In this document: positions 25,766-35,064 of the stretch, one piece after another
Numbering within the stretch: position 1 is the stretch's first letter
Layout of the letters: each line of letters opens with the position of its first letter
NCBI GenBank assembly: GCA_963811335.1
Contig: CAWERB010000018.1
Location: 1 to 64,000 of the forward strand
DNA: 64,000 bases
Source: Trebonia sp963811335
GTDB taxonomy: Bacteria; Actinomycetota; Actinomycetes; Streptosporangiales; Streptosporangiaceae
Direction of reading: 5' to 3'
Notes under the pieces: model-generated
Seen by the model: only the letters and a program-made list of their open reading frames with translations
Database searches by the model: none
Told to the model about the DNA's origin: nothing
Made by a program: the position numbers and the translations under genes

Positions 25766-26991
25766 CCGCCACCACCGGACGGCCCGCCGTCCCGGCCGCG
25801 GCCCGGCTCCGCCCCGCGGACCTGGCCGGCCTGGCCAGCATCGGGCTGCGGACCCGCAAGCTGCGCGCGGGGCTCTCCGCCCTCGGCATCGCGATCGGGG
25901 TCGCCGCGATCGTCGCCGTCCTCGGCCTGGCCGCTTCTTCCCAGGCCGCGCTGCTGAACGAGATCAGCCAGCTGGGGACCAACCTGCTCACCGTCGCCAA
26001 CGGGCAGACCGCCGGCGGCGCCACCGCCGAGCTGCCGGCCACGGCACCGCGGATGATCGCCCGGCTGCCCGGGGTCTCCGCGGTCCAGGACATCGGCACC
26101 GTGCGTGGCAGCTACGCCTACAAGTCTCCGCTCATCCCCGCCATCGAGACCAACGCCATCAGCGTGGACGCCGCCACCTTGAATCTGCCCGCCGCGAGCG
26201 GCGCCAGCCTCGCCCAAGGCGAGTTCCTCAACGCCGCCACCGCCCGCGAGCCGACGGCGGTGCTCGGCGCCGCCGCGGCGCGGTTGCTTGGCATCGACAG
26301 GGTCCGGCCCGGGCTGCGGATCTGGGTCGGCGGCCTGTGGTTCTACGTCGCCGGGATCCTCACCAAGGACGCCTACGCTCCCGAGATCGACTCGGCGGTC
26401 CTGATCGGCTTCCCCGCCGCCGAGCGCTACCTCGGCTTCGACGGGCGCCCCTCGGAGATCTACGTCCGGACTACCCCGGACGACCCGGCCGCCACCATCG
26501 CGGTCGACGCGCTGCTCGCCGCGCAGGCCAACCCGGAAAACCCCGGCCAGGTCACCGTCGCGCGTCCCTCAGACGCGCTCACCGCCCAGGCCGATGCCAA
26601 GGGAGCGCTCGACACCCTGTTCCTCGGCCTCGGCGCGGTCGCCCTGCTCGTCGGCGCTATCGGGGTAGCCAACATCATGATCATCTCGGTCCTCGAACGG
26701 CGCCAGGAAATCGGGCTGCGCCGTGCCCTGGGCGCCACCCGCGGCCAGATCCGCGCCCAGTTCCTCGCCGAGGCCATCCTGCTTTCCCTGGCCGGCGGCG
26801 CCCTCGGCGTCGCTACCGGAGCGGCGGCCGCCGCCGCCTACGCCCGCGCCCACGGCGAGGCCGTCGTCATCCCGCCCGGCGCCTGGGCCGGCGGCCTGGC
26901 CTCAGCCGTCGTGATCGGTGCCCTGGCCGGGCTGCTGCCCGCCGTCCGCGCCGCGCGCCTGTCACCCACCGAGGCGCTATGGACGGTCTGA
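25762..26991 (+). CDS. MacB/FtsX-type ABC exporter permease
   Basis: The N-terminal helix (LRAGLSALGIAIGVAAIVAV) is followed by a ~230-residue extracytoplasmic MacB_PCD domain. Three C-terminal helices form the FtsX domain, with the typical GAIGVANIMIISVLERRQEI and GLRRALGATRGQIRAQFLAE. Length 409 aa is normal. It is the last intact gene of the operon; the two-component genes that usually follow are missing apart from a kinase stump at 27672. Confidence 0.9.
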   Translation: MTATTGRPAVPAAARLRPADLAGLASIGLRTRKLRAGLSALGIAIGVAAIVAVLGLAASSQAALLNEISQLGTNLLTVANGQTAGGATAELPATAPRMIARLPGVSAVQDIGTVRGSYAYKSPLIPAIETNAISVDAATLNLPAASGASLAQGEFLNAATAREPTAVLGAAAARLLGIDRVRPGLRIWVGGLWFYVAGILTKDAYAPEIDSAVLIGFPAAERYLGFDGRPSEIYVRTTPDDPAATIAVDALLAAQANPENPGQVTVARPSDALTAQADAKGALDTLFLGLGAVALLVGAIGVANIMIISVLERRQEIGLRRALGATRGQIRAQFLAEAILLSLAGGALGVATGAAAAAAYARAHGEAVVIPPGAWAGGLASAVVIGALAGLLPAVRAARLSPTEALWTV

Positions 26992-27123
26992 CCAGGTCCT
27001 CACCGTCGCGCTTGGCGCGCCGGGGCTCATGGGCGTGATCGAAGTGGTCGAGGTCATGGAAAGCTGGCCCGTCGTCCTTCAATCGGGTGGAGTAATACCC
27101 TCCCACCATGACATGCTAGGTTT

Positions 27124-27642
27124 ATGAAAAACCTCATCATCGTGGGCGGCACGGCGGGCGTTGGCAAAACCACAACGTGCCGCGAATTGCAGAAAATACT
27201 CCCGCGGAACGTATTTCTTGACGGCGACTGGTGTTGGGATATGCGTCCATTCGTGGTCACAGGCGAAACGAGAAAGATGGTGGAGGGCAATATCGCTTAT
27301 CTACTCAACAACTTTCTCGATTGCCCGGAGTTTGAGAACGTTATCTTCTGCTGGGTGCTTCATGAGCAGAAAATATTGGACAACCTTATTGCCGGGCTGA
27401 ACCATAACGGCTGCACAATACACTGCTTTTCGCTCGTTAGCAATAAACAGGCTTTGTCAGAAAGATTGCGCCACGACATTGCGGGAGGAAAGCGGGAACC
27501 GGACATCATAGAGCGTAGCGTAGCGCGGATACCGCTATACGATGCGCTTGACACTGTAAAGATTGATGTGAGTACTATTTCTCCGGCCGATGCGGCAAAG
27601 CGGATCAGAGATTTCCTGGTAAGCCGTTCTTCTATGCCCTGA
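27124..27642 (+). CDS. P-loop nucleotide/small-molecule kinase-like protein, low GC (acquired)
   Basis: MKNLIIVGGTAGVGKTTTCR carries a Walker A at the extreme N-terminus. FLDGDWCWDM and ENVIFCWVLHEQKILDNLIA fit the AAA/zeta-toxin-like kinase group that phosphorylates small molecules; FSLVSNKQALSERLRHDI may be the lid. The gene is strikingly AT-rich next to its ~72% GC neighbours and uses codons such as AAA, ATA and TTA that are rare here. This points to recent transfer from a low-GC bacterium, perhaps a Firmicute. Substrate unknown. Confidence 0.8.
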   Translation: MKNLIIVGGTAGVGKTTTCRELQKILPRNVFLDGDWCWDMRPFVVTGETRKMVEGNIAYLLNNFLDCPEFENVIFCWVLHEQKILDNLIAGLNHNGCTIHCFSLVSNKQALSERLRHDIAGGKREPDIIERSVARIPLYDALDTVKIDVSTISPADAAKRIRDFLVSRSSMP

Positions 27643-27671
27643 TCGGTTACGCGGGATAAATTCATCCGTGA

Positions 27672-27833
27672 CGGTTCTACCGGGCGCCTCGGCAACGGCT
27701 TCGGCGCTCCGGCGGGCCGGGCATCGGGCTGACCATCGCTTGCACGCACGGCGGCGACGTCACGGCCGCCTCGCCCGGACCCGGTAACGGCGCCACGTTC
27801 ACTCTCACCATCCCCTCGCCCCAGCTGACGTGA
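27672..27833 (+). pseudogene. histidine kinase, C-terminal remnant (HATPase end)
   Basis: The frame reads RFYRAP..., then SGGPGIGLTIA and HGGDVTAASPGPGNGATFTL-TIP, stopping at 27833. These are the F-box/G2 end of an OmpR-class sensor kinase ATPase domain. Everything upstream is gone and replaced by the low-GC kinase gene. MacB-type operons like the one before it often carry a response regulator/kinase pair, so this is probably what is left of it. Confidence 0.8.
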
Positions 27834-28047
27834 CGGCGGGCGTTGCGCTGGAGTCGCCCGGCGACGGTAAGCGGCACAGGTAATTTTCATTCCGTCGTAT
27901 GGCAACCGGCCCTTCCGCGCCGCGCGTGACCTGCACCGGAACGTCCTTCCCTGGATGCCCGTGCCCGGTCTTGTTGAACTGGGTTCAGGCGCGAGCCTAC
28001 GCTCGCGGCACCTGGTGCGGGCAGTCGGCGTAAGGAGGCCGGGGAAC

Positions 28048-29091
28048 GTGCGGAGGCTATGGCGATCAGTGCTAGCGGGCTTGTGCGCCGTGGCGGCGGC
28101 GCTGGGCGGAGTCGTTTTGCTCACGGTTCCGGCGTCGGCTCACGGGGCGATGGAGATTCCCGGCAGCCGGACGTTCTTGTGCTATGAGGACGCCCTCACC
28201 TCCAGCGGGCAGCTCGTGCCGCATAACCCGGCGTGCCAGGCGGCGGTGGCGAACAGCGGGCCGACCCCGCTGTACAACTGGTTCGCGGTGGGCAACCGGT
28301 CCGGGACGACCAGCGGGGGGACGGTGGGCTTCATCCCGGATGGCAAGCTGTGCAGCGGCAACAGCAGCTACTTTGACTACTCCGGCTTTGACGCGGCCAG
28401 CCCGAACTGGCCCAAGACGCACCTGACCGCCGGGGCGACGATCCAGGTCCAGTACAACAAGTGGGCGGCTCACCCGGGCACGTTCTCGCTGTACATAACC
28501 AAGCCCGGCTGGGACTCGACCCAGCCCCTGACGTGGGCGGACCTGGAGCCCGTGCCGTTCTCCACGGCGACCAACCCGCCCTCGGTGGGGAACCCGGGCA
28601 GCATCAGCAGCTACTACGACTGGAACGCCACGCTGCCGGCGGGCTACACGGGGTACCACATCATTTACTCGGTCTGGGCGCGGTCGGATAGCACCGAGAC
28701 GTTCTACGGGTGCTCAGACGTGGTGTTCGACGGCGGCACCGGGCAGGTCACCGGGATCGGCTCGACCGCCCCGCCGCCGGTCGAGACGCCGTGCAGCGCG
28801 GCCTACTCCATCACCGCGACCTGGCCCGGCGGGTTCCAGGGCCAGGTGACGGTGACCAACCCCACCACGTTCACCTTGTACGGGTGGACCGTCGGCTGGG
28901 TGCTGGCCAATGACGAGGCCATCAGCAACTCGTGGAACGGGACCCTGTCGGCAGCTGGGTCGCTGGCTACCGTGACCGCGGCTAACTACAATAATGTCCT
29001 TCCGCCGGGCGGCACGGCCACCTTCGGCTTCACCGCCAACGAGGCCTCCACCCCGGCCATCCCGTCCAGCGTCTCCTGCCAAAGTCCCTAG
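28048..29091 (+). CDS. lytic polysaccharide monooxygenase AA10 with CBM2 (cellulose-active type)
   Basis: Start GTG 28048 has a strong AAGGAGG (28032-28038). A signal peptide ends at PASA, leaving His as the first mature residue (HGAMEIPGSRTFLCYEDALT), the copper-binding N-terminal His. The second brace His is in NWPKTHLTAGATI, and the axial Phe in ETFYGCSDVVFDGG. After a short PP-rich linker a CBM2 cellulose-binding module follows (PCSAAYSITATWPGGFQGQV to GFTANEASTPAIPSSVSC). Domain order and motifs closely match Streptomyces cellulose-oxidising LPMO10s. Secreted, oxidatively cleaves crystalline cellulose. It stands alone, without cellulase neighbours. Confidence 0.93.
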   Translation: MRRLWRSVLAGLCAVAAALGGVVLLTVPASAHGAMEIPGSRTFLCYEDALTSSGQLVPHNPACQAAVANSGPTPLYNWFAVGNRSGTTSGGTVGFIPDGKLCSGNSSYFDYSGFDAASPNWPKTHLTAGATIQVQYNKWAAHPGTFSLYITKPGWDSTQPLTWADLEPVPFSTATNPPSVGNPGSISSYYDWNATLPAGYTGYHIIYSVWARSDSTETFYGCSDVVFDGGTGQVTGIGSTAPPPVETPCSAAYSITATWPGGFQGQVTVTNPTTFTLYGWTVGWVLANDEAISNSWNGTLSAAGSLATVTAANYNNVLPPGGTATFGFTANEASTPAIPSSVSCQSP

Positions 29092-29919
29092 CGCGCGACG
29101 CTGAGAACAGGCCACCAGCAGGGCTAGGTGCCGGCCCGGTCAGCGGATGGTGAAGGCGCTGCGCGGCCCACGGCGACCCGGTCTGCTTGTGCCGCGCCGC
29201 TCGTATTCGGCGATGTTTATGAGGCGCTGGTGGTGCGACCGAGTGGGACCCCCGTCGATGCGTCGCGGGCGACCCCGATACGGGTCCGGCATCTCCCGTG
29301 AGTCGGGCCAGAACCTGGCCGGCTGGCTGGGCTCGTCGTCGCGCGACGTCACCGCATCACTTACGAACCGCCGTTCGGTGCGGCCATGGCTCGCCGCCGG
29401 GCGGCGGCTCACGGCCCCGAGGCCGTGGCGCGCCTCCCTGGACCACAGGAACGGGATGACGCTTACAGCCGCGGAAAAGCCGGGGTCCGAAGGCATCATT
29501 CGCTGCCAGTTTCCGGCAAAAAGGCCATTTCATCCCTTCCTGTCGCGTGCCGCCCGCTTGGCCATGATCGTCGTGGCCCGTTAGGCCGGCTATTGCCGTG
29601 CTAACGGGCCACGGGGACGGGACACGTTTCCCGCGGGGCTCCAGATCCGGCCTGATCACCGTCCGACCGAAAACCCTGGCGCTTCAAATCCTGTAGTCCC
29701 TAGGTCACGTCGGCGTCGAACTCGGCCCGCGCGGCTGCCAGGGTGAGGGGGCCTGCGTCCTGTGCGTCGGCCTTGATCTTCATGTCTCGCCTTTGCATCG
29801 TGCGATGGGGAAGGGCTGGTCACCGTCGTCGACGGCACCGGCTGAAGGACTGGATCTTGCTGGGCGCTGCCCTCGCCGGCGCGGCGGGACCTCGGTGTCT
29901 GGGTACGGGCGGCGGGCGC
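29092..29919. other. ~830 bp without a supported gene
   Basis: Open frames exist on both strands (for example 29147-29584 + and 29140-29499 -), but none has a ribosome site, a recognisable domain or actinobacterial codon bias. A short minus-strand peptide, MKIKADAQDAGPLTLAAARA (start 29783, stop 29700), is possible but unsupported. Probably degraded sequence between the LPMO and the membrane-protein operon. Confidence 0.4.
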
Positions 29920-30765
29920 TCATTGCGTTTCATTCTGGTTGAGCGGGCCCTCGCCCGGCCCGCCCGCCACCTCCTTGAGCGCGTCGATCTCGAGATGGTT
30001 CCCTCTTCCGCTATCTCGCGGCGGCAGTGACCGGGGCGGTGGCCGGCCGGGTGTTCGCGCAGCCCTTACCAGCGCGGACACAGACGTGATGTGCAGGGCG
30101 AACAGCAGCGGCACGGCGGCGGTCGGGATCAGCGCGAGGGGCAGCTCGCTGATCGGTGCACCAGACGGGGTGACGTTGATCAGCTGGAATCCGACGAGCG
30201 CGCCCAGGGTCAGGGCCGTGATCAGATCGGTCATGCCGAACGCGTTGAACCACAGGGCGGAGCGGCGGCCCCCGCCCTGTGCAAGCTTGCGCGCGACCAG
30301 CGGCGCAGCGAGACCGGCGGCGATGTCGCCCAGGCCCGCGGGCAGGGCGAACAGGGCGGGCAGATGACCGAGGGCCATGGTGACCAGGAAGGCCGTCCCC
30401 TCGACCGCGCGGAACGAGTGCGGAAGCTCCAGGCGGTTCACCATGCCCGGCGCCGCCAGGGCGCGCGCCACCGCCGAGATCCGGCGCAGCGCCAGCAGCG
30501 TGCCGAAGAAGCCGGCCACCGCGACCGGCAGCCACGGTACCCCGTGGCCGAGCCGCGCGTGGTACCAGCCGTGACCGGCGAGCGCCGCGCTGGCGGTGAA
30601 CCAGCCGCCGAGCACGACGGCCGCGCCGCCGGCGAGCAGCGCCGCACGCGTCCGGCCCAGGCCTGCGCGTTCTGCGCCGCCGTACAGCACGACGCAGGCC
30701 GCGGCCGGGATCGCGATGATCCCGGCGATGGTGATCGCCCATAGATAGGCAGGCGGGTCGTACAT
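29920..30765 (-). CDS. integral membrane protein of unknown function (7-8 TM)
   Basis: ATG 30765 (MYDPPAYLWAITIAGIIAIP) follows GGAGG with correct spacing. Seven or eight helices can be counted, including LLAGGAAVVLGGWFTASAAL, VAVAGFFGTLLALRRI and LITALTLGALVGFQLI. No family name can be given. It is divergent from an HxlR-type regulator across ~70 bp of AT-rich DNA, so the regulator probably controls it. The last ~45 residues are Pro/Arg-rich and may lie beyond the true end. Confidence 0.65.
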   Translation of the reverse strand: MYDPPAYLWAITIAGIIAIPAAACVVLYGGAERAGLGRTRAALLAGGAAVVLGGWFTASAALAGHGWYHARLGHGVPWLPVAVAGFFGTLLALRRISAVARALAAPGMVNRLELPHSFRAVEGTAFLVTMALGHLPALFALPAGLGDIAAGLAAPLVARKLAQGGGRRSALWFNAFGMTDLITALTLGALVGFQLINVTPSGAPISELPLALIPTAAVPLLFALHITSVSALVRAARTPGRPPPRSLPPRDSGRGNHLEIDALKEVAGGPGEGPLNQNETQ

Positions 30766-30799
30766 GGCATCCTCCGAGAGCAAGTAGGTAGCTATAAGA

Positions 30800-30815
30800 T
30801 AGTTTCTTGCAACTA
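30800..30815. promoter_or_regulatory. dyad TAGTT-TCTTGC-AACTA in divergent promoter
   Basis: Perfect 5-bp arms around TCTTGC lie in the AT-rich gap between the membrane-protein gene (-) and the HxlR-type gene (+). Position and symmetry fit the operator of a dimeric winged-helix regulator such as the HxlR protein next to it. Confidence 0.4.
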
Positions 30816-30832
30816 GTATCTGTCAACTTATT

Positions 30833-31494
30833 ATGTGGAGTGTGACTCGGAACGTCCGCACCTACGGCCACGCCTGCGTGGTGACGCGCCCTCGAGCAGG
30901 TCGGCGACAGGTGGAGCCTGTGGTGATCCACGACCTCTTCACCGGCCCGAAGAGGTTCACCGACTTGATGGACCGCCTCGGCGGGATCACCCCCAAGACG
31001 CTCAGCCAGCGTCTGCGCGAGCTCGGTGACGGCGGGATCGTCACCGCCGACCGCGAGCCGGGCCGGCGGGAGGTCTGGTACCGGCTGACACCGGCCGGAG
31101 CCGACCTCCGGCCCGTCATCGACGGGCTCCGCTGGTGGGGGCTACAGCACGCCTGGCGTATCCGCAGCCCGGCGAGCCACTGCACCCCGAGCACCTGCTC
31201 CGTAACGCCATCCAGGCCATCGACCTCGCCGCCGACGACCACCAGCCAGTCCGCTGGCACTTCCGCCTCGACGGCGGCGACTACCTGGCCGAAACAGACG
31301 GCCACCATTGGTCGCTCACCGCCAAAGAACCCCCGGTGACGGCTGACGTCACCATCACCGCGACCACCCAGGCACTCGCCGGCCTCATCTTCACCGGATC
31401 GGACCCCGGCATCGACATCACCGGCAAGCCCGGGGCAGTCGAACGATTCCGGCAGCTGATTAGCACCCTGGCCACCGTCGTACACCCTGTCTAG
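30833..31494 (+). CDS. HxlR-family regulator with SCP2-like C-terminal domain (frameshifted)
   Basis: RTYGHACVVTR, then (one frame over) ALEQVGDRWSLW, then VIHDLFTGPKRFTDLMDRLG and ITPKTLSQRLRELGDGGIVT form an HxlR winged helix. A further shift near 31150 leads into YPQPGEPLHPEHLLRN, then HFRLDGGDYLAETDGHHWSL and ALAGLIFTGSDPGIDITGKP, an SCP2 sterol-carrier-like domain known to follow some HxlR helices. Two of the shifts fall in GCGCC and TGGTG runs and cancel (-2 and -1), typical of sequencing indels. Likely a ligand-responsive repressor of the divergent membrane protein. Confidence 0.72.
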
Positions 31495-31552
31495 CCGGGG
31501 AACACCGCCAAGACCGCGCGTATCACTGCGTGGCTCCAGGGATGATCGTCTC

Positions 31553-31912
31553 GTGTACGGGCTCCCCGATGACTTCACGCTGCCATCATTTTCTGGTGCG
31601 CGCCTTGTCCAGGTGGCGATCGGCCAGCACCAGGTCCAGCTCAACTTCGACGGGACCAACCGCAGCGTCTCGATCGAGAGCAGATACGCCATCGCGGAAC
31701 CTGGCCGCGCCCGGCAGGAGTTCACCGACATGCCAGCCGGCGCGGCCCAGCTCGCCGCGCTCGTCGGCGCATACCTTGATGACGTGTCCGGGGCCAGTGA
31801 CGGCACGCTGATGCTCAGCTTTGCTACCGGGGCCCAGGTCGTCATCTTTGACGGCGACGCCCGTTACGAGAGCTACCAGATACATGACGGTGACCGGCTT
31901 ATCGTTGTCTGA
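31553..31912 (+). CDS. DUF6188-like protein (119 aa)
   Basis: LPSFSGARLVQVAIGQHQVQ, then LNFDGTNRSVSIESRYAI and a beta-rich end (LMLSFATGAQVVIFDGDARY, then ESYQIHDGDRLIVV) match the small all-beta DUF6188-type proteins of actinomycetes, some of which act as immunity-like partners of secreted toxins. No toxin gene is adjacent. It starts at a GTG without a strong ribosome site. Confidence 0.6.
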   Translation: MYGLPDDFTLPSFSGARLVQVAIGQHQVQLNFDGTNRSVSIESRYAIAEPGRARQEFTDMPAGAAQLAALVGAYLDDVSGASDGTLMLSFATGAQVVIFDGDARYESYQIHDGDRLIVV

Positions 31913-32030
31913 CCTCGGTCCCGATGTAGTTGTGGCCCATCCGCAGGGCCGCCCGGAAGGTGAGTTCCAGCACCTTGCGCGCCTGCTGGTCGAAGGGGAT
32001 GAGCGTGGGCGACTGGTCGGCTCGAACAGC

Positions 32031-33349
32031 TCACGGACGGTCTCTGACGAAGCGTACGATCTCGTCTCTGAGCCTGAAGTCGTCAGGCGCGAGTCCTTCG
32101 ATCACTTCTCGAAGTGGCACGACAGACTGCCTGATCGCCTTCCTGTTTCGCGTGATGAACAATCGCGAGTAGTCAGCCTGGCCGGCGGGGACGGTCTCTT
32201 CCCAGGCATCGGTTCCCCAGTCACCGCCCTTCTCCTCATTGGCATACCAAGCCGACGGACCGAACTTCAGTTGCAGCACGGCCTCAGATCCGCCAATTGT
32301 GAAGAAGTTGACGGTCCACTCGTAACGGCCTCGGAAACCCGCGCTGACATCAGTGATGTACTCTTGGCCCAACTCCTCGTTGATCTGGCCTTTCAGGAAC
32401 TCACTCGCATAGTTCCTCAGAGCAGCCTTGGCCCGCTGAAGGAGCTCACGGCTTTCGTCAAACTGCGCCTTTGCCTGCTCCCTGAGCTCGTCCGCGAACT
32501 GGACAGCCGCAGGCCCAACTGGCCGCAAGCCATAGCGCCCGGCCTCGCCCGTCCTGCACATCGCCTCGATGAAGTCGATCAGCGCGTCGTCATTCAACTT
32601 CCGCCCCTTCACGAACCGCTTGTGCATCTGATCAATGAATGAATACTGAGCCGCGCAATCGCGCCTGTAGCGGTCATCGCCGGCGACGTGGTCCATGAGC
32701 CTCTGCACGAGGCGCGAGTAGGTGACGACGGAGGCCTTCTCCCACCCGTCGCCCTGCTCGGCACTGTTCTGCGTCGCACACAGCAGAACGACAATGCTCC
32801 TCTTCCCTTCGCGCCCCCGAACGACAGGTAGCCGTCGTAACTATGCCCGTGTCCAGACGAGGTGTAATAGTTCTCGACGACCAGCACGGTCTTGTCATCT
32901 TCGACGATCAGGTCCGCGATGTCGCCCCCGGCCACCGCCTCAGCAGTGTTCACCTCCTGGCGCACGCCGTACGCGCCGTGCGCAACGGGCTCGGCATCGC
33001 CGATTCCCCGGTTCACCTCGTCAATGAAGATCCGCAGGAACGCGTCGCCGAACTTGTGAGTTCCGTCCGCATCAAGGAGCCAGGCGAAGACGTCGGACAG
33101 CTGCCTCTCGTGACCGCCATAGCGCATCACGTCGAATACGTTGAACTCCGCCTGCGGCTTCTTGGCCAGTACCGGAAGAAGCCTCGCCACCAACTGCTCA
33201 CGCACAGCACCATCCTCAGGCTCAGCCGAACGGACCAGCAAGTGGGGCCGCGACACCAGCGGCAGCCCGCCCAGGGAGCCTCGGCGGCTCGGCGGAGTCA
33301 CTTCAAGGAACCGACAATTGACCGTAACGGCGGGTGTACGAATATGCAC
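32031..33349 (-). CDS. PD-(D/E)XK nuclease superfamily protein (frameshifted)
   Basis: RYGGHERQLSDVFAWLLDAD is the N-terminal Glu helix of the PDDEXK_4 group. GGDIADLIVEDDKTVLVVEN supplies the Asp and Glu of the core, but the Lys position is Tyr (VVENYY-TSSGHGHSYDGYL). After a shift at ~32815 the protein continues RSIVVLLCATQNSAEQGDGW and a ~220-residue C-terminal domain (GAAQYSFIDQ-like helices; SAGFRGRYEWTVNFFTIGGS). Relatives are stand-alone proteins of accessory regions, possibly defence nucleases. Without the Lys, catalysis needs checking. Start within 33349-33130 uncertain. Confidence 0.6.
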
Positions 33350-33379
33350 CCTGGTTGACTCCTCCAGTGCGCTCTGCCG

Positions 33380-33403
33380 CGACTAGGGTAGATCGCCTAG
33401 TCG
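33380..33403. promoter_or_regulatory. hairpin CGACTAGG-N8-CCTAGTCG upstream of the nuclease-like gene
   Basis: Perfect 8-bp arms (33380-33387, 33396-33403) with an 8-nt loop lie ~30 bp upstream of the minus-strand nuclease-like gene. No T-run follows, so an operator or attenuator is more likely than a terminator. Confidence 0.35.
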
Positions 33404-33546
33404 GAGGCTTCTTGCCGGGCATGTAACGACGGTAGACCACAACCGTTAGCCGCAGGCTGCCTTCACGACCGTCAGCCCGACACCGAGACCAGGCAACGCG
33501 GTGAAAGCTGCTCCCTGGTCACGCTGGGTCATTACCTAGGGCGAAG

Positions 33547-34047
33547 TCAGGCGGGAAGGGACGGACGAGGGTTAGCGCGGAGAACGGCGTAGAGGATGCC
33601 ATCGTGATACTCGCCATCGCGCCACTGGGCGCCGCGGGTAACGCCCTCGCGCCGGAACCCCGCAGCCTCCAGCGCGCGCTGCTCGGCCACGTTCTCCACG
33701 TCGGTGTGCGCCTCGACCCGGTTGACCGTCGTGTGCCGGAAGAACAACTCCGCGACCTGGGCCTGTGCCGCGGTTCCGATGCCGCGGCCCCGGTAGGCGG
33801 GCCGCAGCCAGATGCCGATCATCGGGCACCGGGAACCCGCGGTCGGGCCCCACTGCGTCCAGTGCCAGCTCACGTCCCCGGCCAGCTGGCCGTCGCCGGC
33901 GATCACGGCCAGCCCGCCGTCGGCGCCCAGCCGCGCGGGCCTGGGCTGCTCCGGCCGGCTCACCGGCCCGAAATCATCGAAGGGACTCTCCCCGCCGGTC
34001 AGCAGGGGCAAGTCGTCACGTTGCTGCGGGCGCAGGCTGACGGCCAA
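33547..34047 (-). CDS. GNAT-family N-acetyltransferase (RimJ/RimL-like)
   Basis: The acetyl-CoA loop is visible as GIWLRPAYRGRGIGTAAQAQ, followed by NRVEAHTDVENVAEQRALEA and AGFRREGVTRGAQWRDGEYH, the usual RimJ/RimL end. The N-terminal part (SLRPQQRDDLPLLTGGES) fits a substrate-specific lobe. Length 166 aa is normal. The acceptor is unknown. Its start overlaps the tail of a truncated phosphotransferase gene upstream. Confidence 0.82.
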   Translation of the reverse strand: MAVSLRPQQRDDLPLLTGGESPFDDFGPVSRPEQPRPARLGADGGLAVIAGDGQLAGDVSWHWTQWGPTAGSRCPMIGIWLRPAYRGRGIGTAAQAQVAELFFRHTTVNRVEAHTDVENVAEQRALEAAGFRREGVTRGAQWRDGEYHDGILYAVLRANPRPSLPA

Positions 34048-34743
34048 CAGTGTCCCTCCACGACAGGATTTGCTGGAATGATGAGGCAGAAACTACCATC
34101 CTTGGCCCCAGGTACCGGCACGCGGTGCCTGGATCGCTCCTCTCGCAACCCGGGCACCCGTGCGGCCCGGCGGTGGGTACCCGCAGGCAGGTAGCGTCGC
34201 TCATGTGCCGAAACAGGCTGCCCGGAATCTGGTCCTCAGAATCTCGGCCAGCCAGCCGAAGACAGCCGGCTGGCGATCCGGTCCGGATTGGCAGGTTTCT
34301 TTGCCAGTCTCCCCTGCCCCGGCCGGCGGGCGCCCCGGCGGGGGCGGGCTGGTGCAGGGCGGTCAGGAAGGCGGCCAGGGCCTCGGCGGCCTCCGCGCCG
34401 CGGGTCGCGGGGACGCGGTCGGCGGGTTCTCCCGGGACCCAGGTGGTGATGATCCAGGGCCGCGGGAACCGCTCGGACGGCTCGCCGAGGCGCTGCGGGA
34501 CGGGAACCGGCAGGGGCAGGCGCGGGGCGAGAGCGGGCAGCCAGGAATGCTCCTTGCGCAGCAGCGCGTCCGCGGTCTGCGTCGCCCAGGGCAGCCGGAC
34601 GGCCAGGTTGTCGCCGAGCGCCACAGCTGGTTGTCCCAGCCGCGCGCGCCGAGAGCCAGGGAGCGGTCGGCCAGGTCGGGGTGCTGGTCGCGCAGCAGGT
34701 CCCGGATGAGTTCCGCGGTGATCTCGTTGCCGGCGTGGGTCAC
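34016..34743 (-). pseudogene. aminoglycoside phosphotransferase family protein, truncated and frameshifted
   Basis: GTG 34743 opens VTHAGNEITAELIRDLLRDQ, then LALGARGWDNQLWR; one base is missing and the next frame reads GDNLAVRLPWATQTADALLR, then PALAPRLPLPVPVPQRLGEP, PWIITTWVPGEP and AAFLTALHQPAPAGAP. This is the N-lobe and hinge of APH-like kinases. After ~residue 150 the similarity ends and the C-lobe with the catalytic HGD(L)HxxN loop is absent; the rest is unrelated sequence. A non-functional remnant. Confidence 0.75.
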
Positions 34744-34916
34744 GCGGGCAACGCAGCCGGTGAGGAAGGCTCTCGCAGAGGACGACAGCGAGCACGTCTT
34801 TTTCATCCTGAAGACGGTCTGCGTGATGGCGTTTGCCGCCTCGTTCATACTCAAAGGCCACGGCCAGGCGGGCGACCGGGAGTCGCGGGGGCGGCGGTCC
34901 AGCGACCGCACGAGGC

Positions 34917-34955
34917 GCCGGTCCGCACCGCCGGTCCGCACCGCCGGTCCGCGCC
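34917..34955. repeat. 13-bp tandem repeat, three copies
   Basis: GCCGGTCCGCACC at 34917, 34930 and (one substitution) 34943. It lies in non-coding sequence between the APH remnant and the next acetyltransferase gene. One of several short tandem arrays in this window. Confidence 0.85.
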
Positions 34956-35064
34956 GCTGATCTCGTCCGCGATCACCGGCAACGGGTGAACCGTGGCGGG
35001 GATGCCCTGGCGGGCGCTGGCCGGCGCGTGGCGGCTTGGGGCCCGCCTGGCGCATACTGTGGCG

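Noticed and set aside
29656..29838. Minus-strand frame of 60 residues in the gap after the LPMO
   Set aside because: Basic, low-complexity translation without ribosome site or family match.
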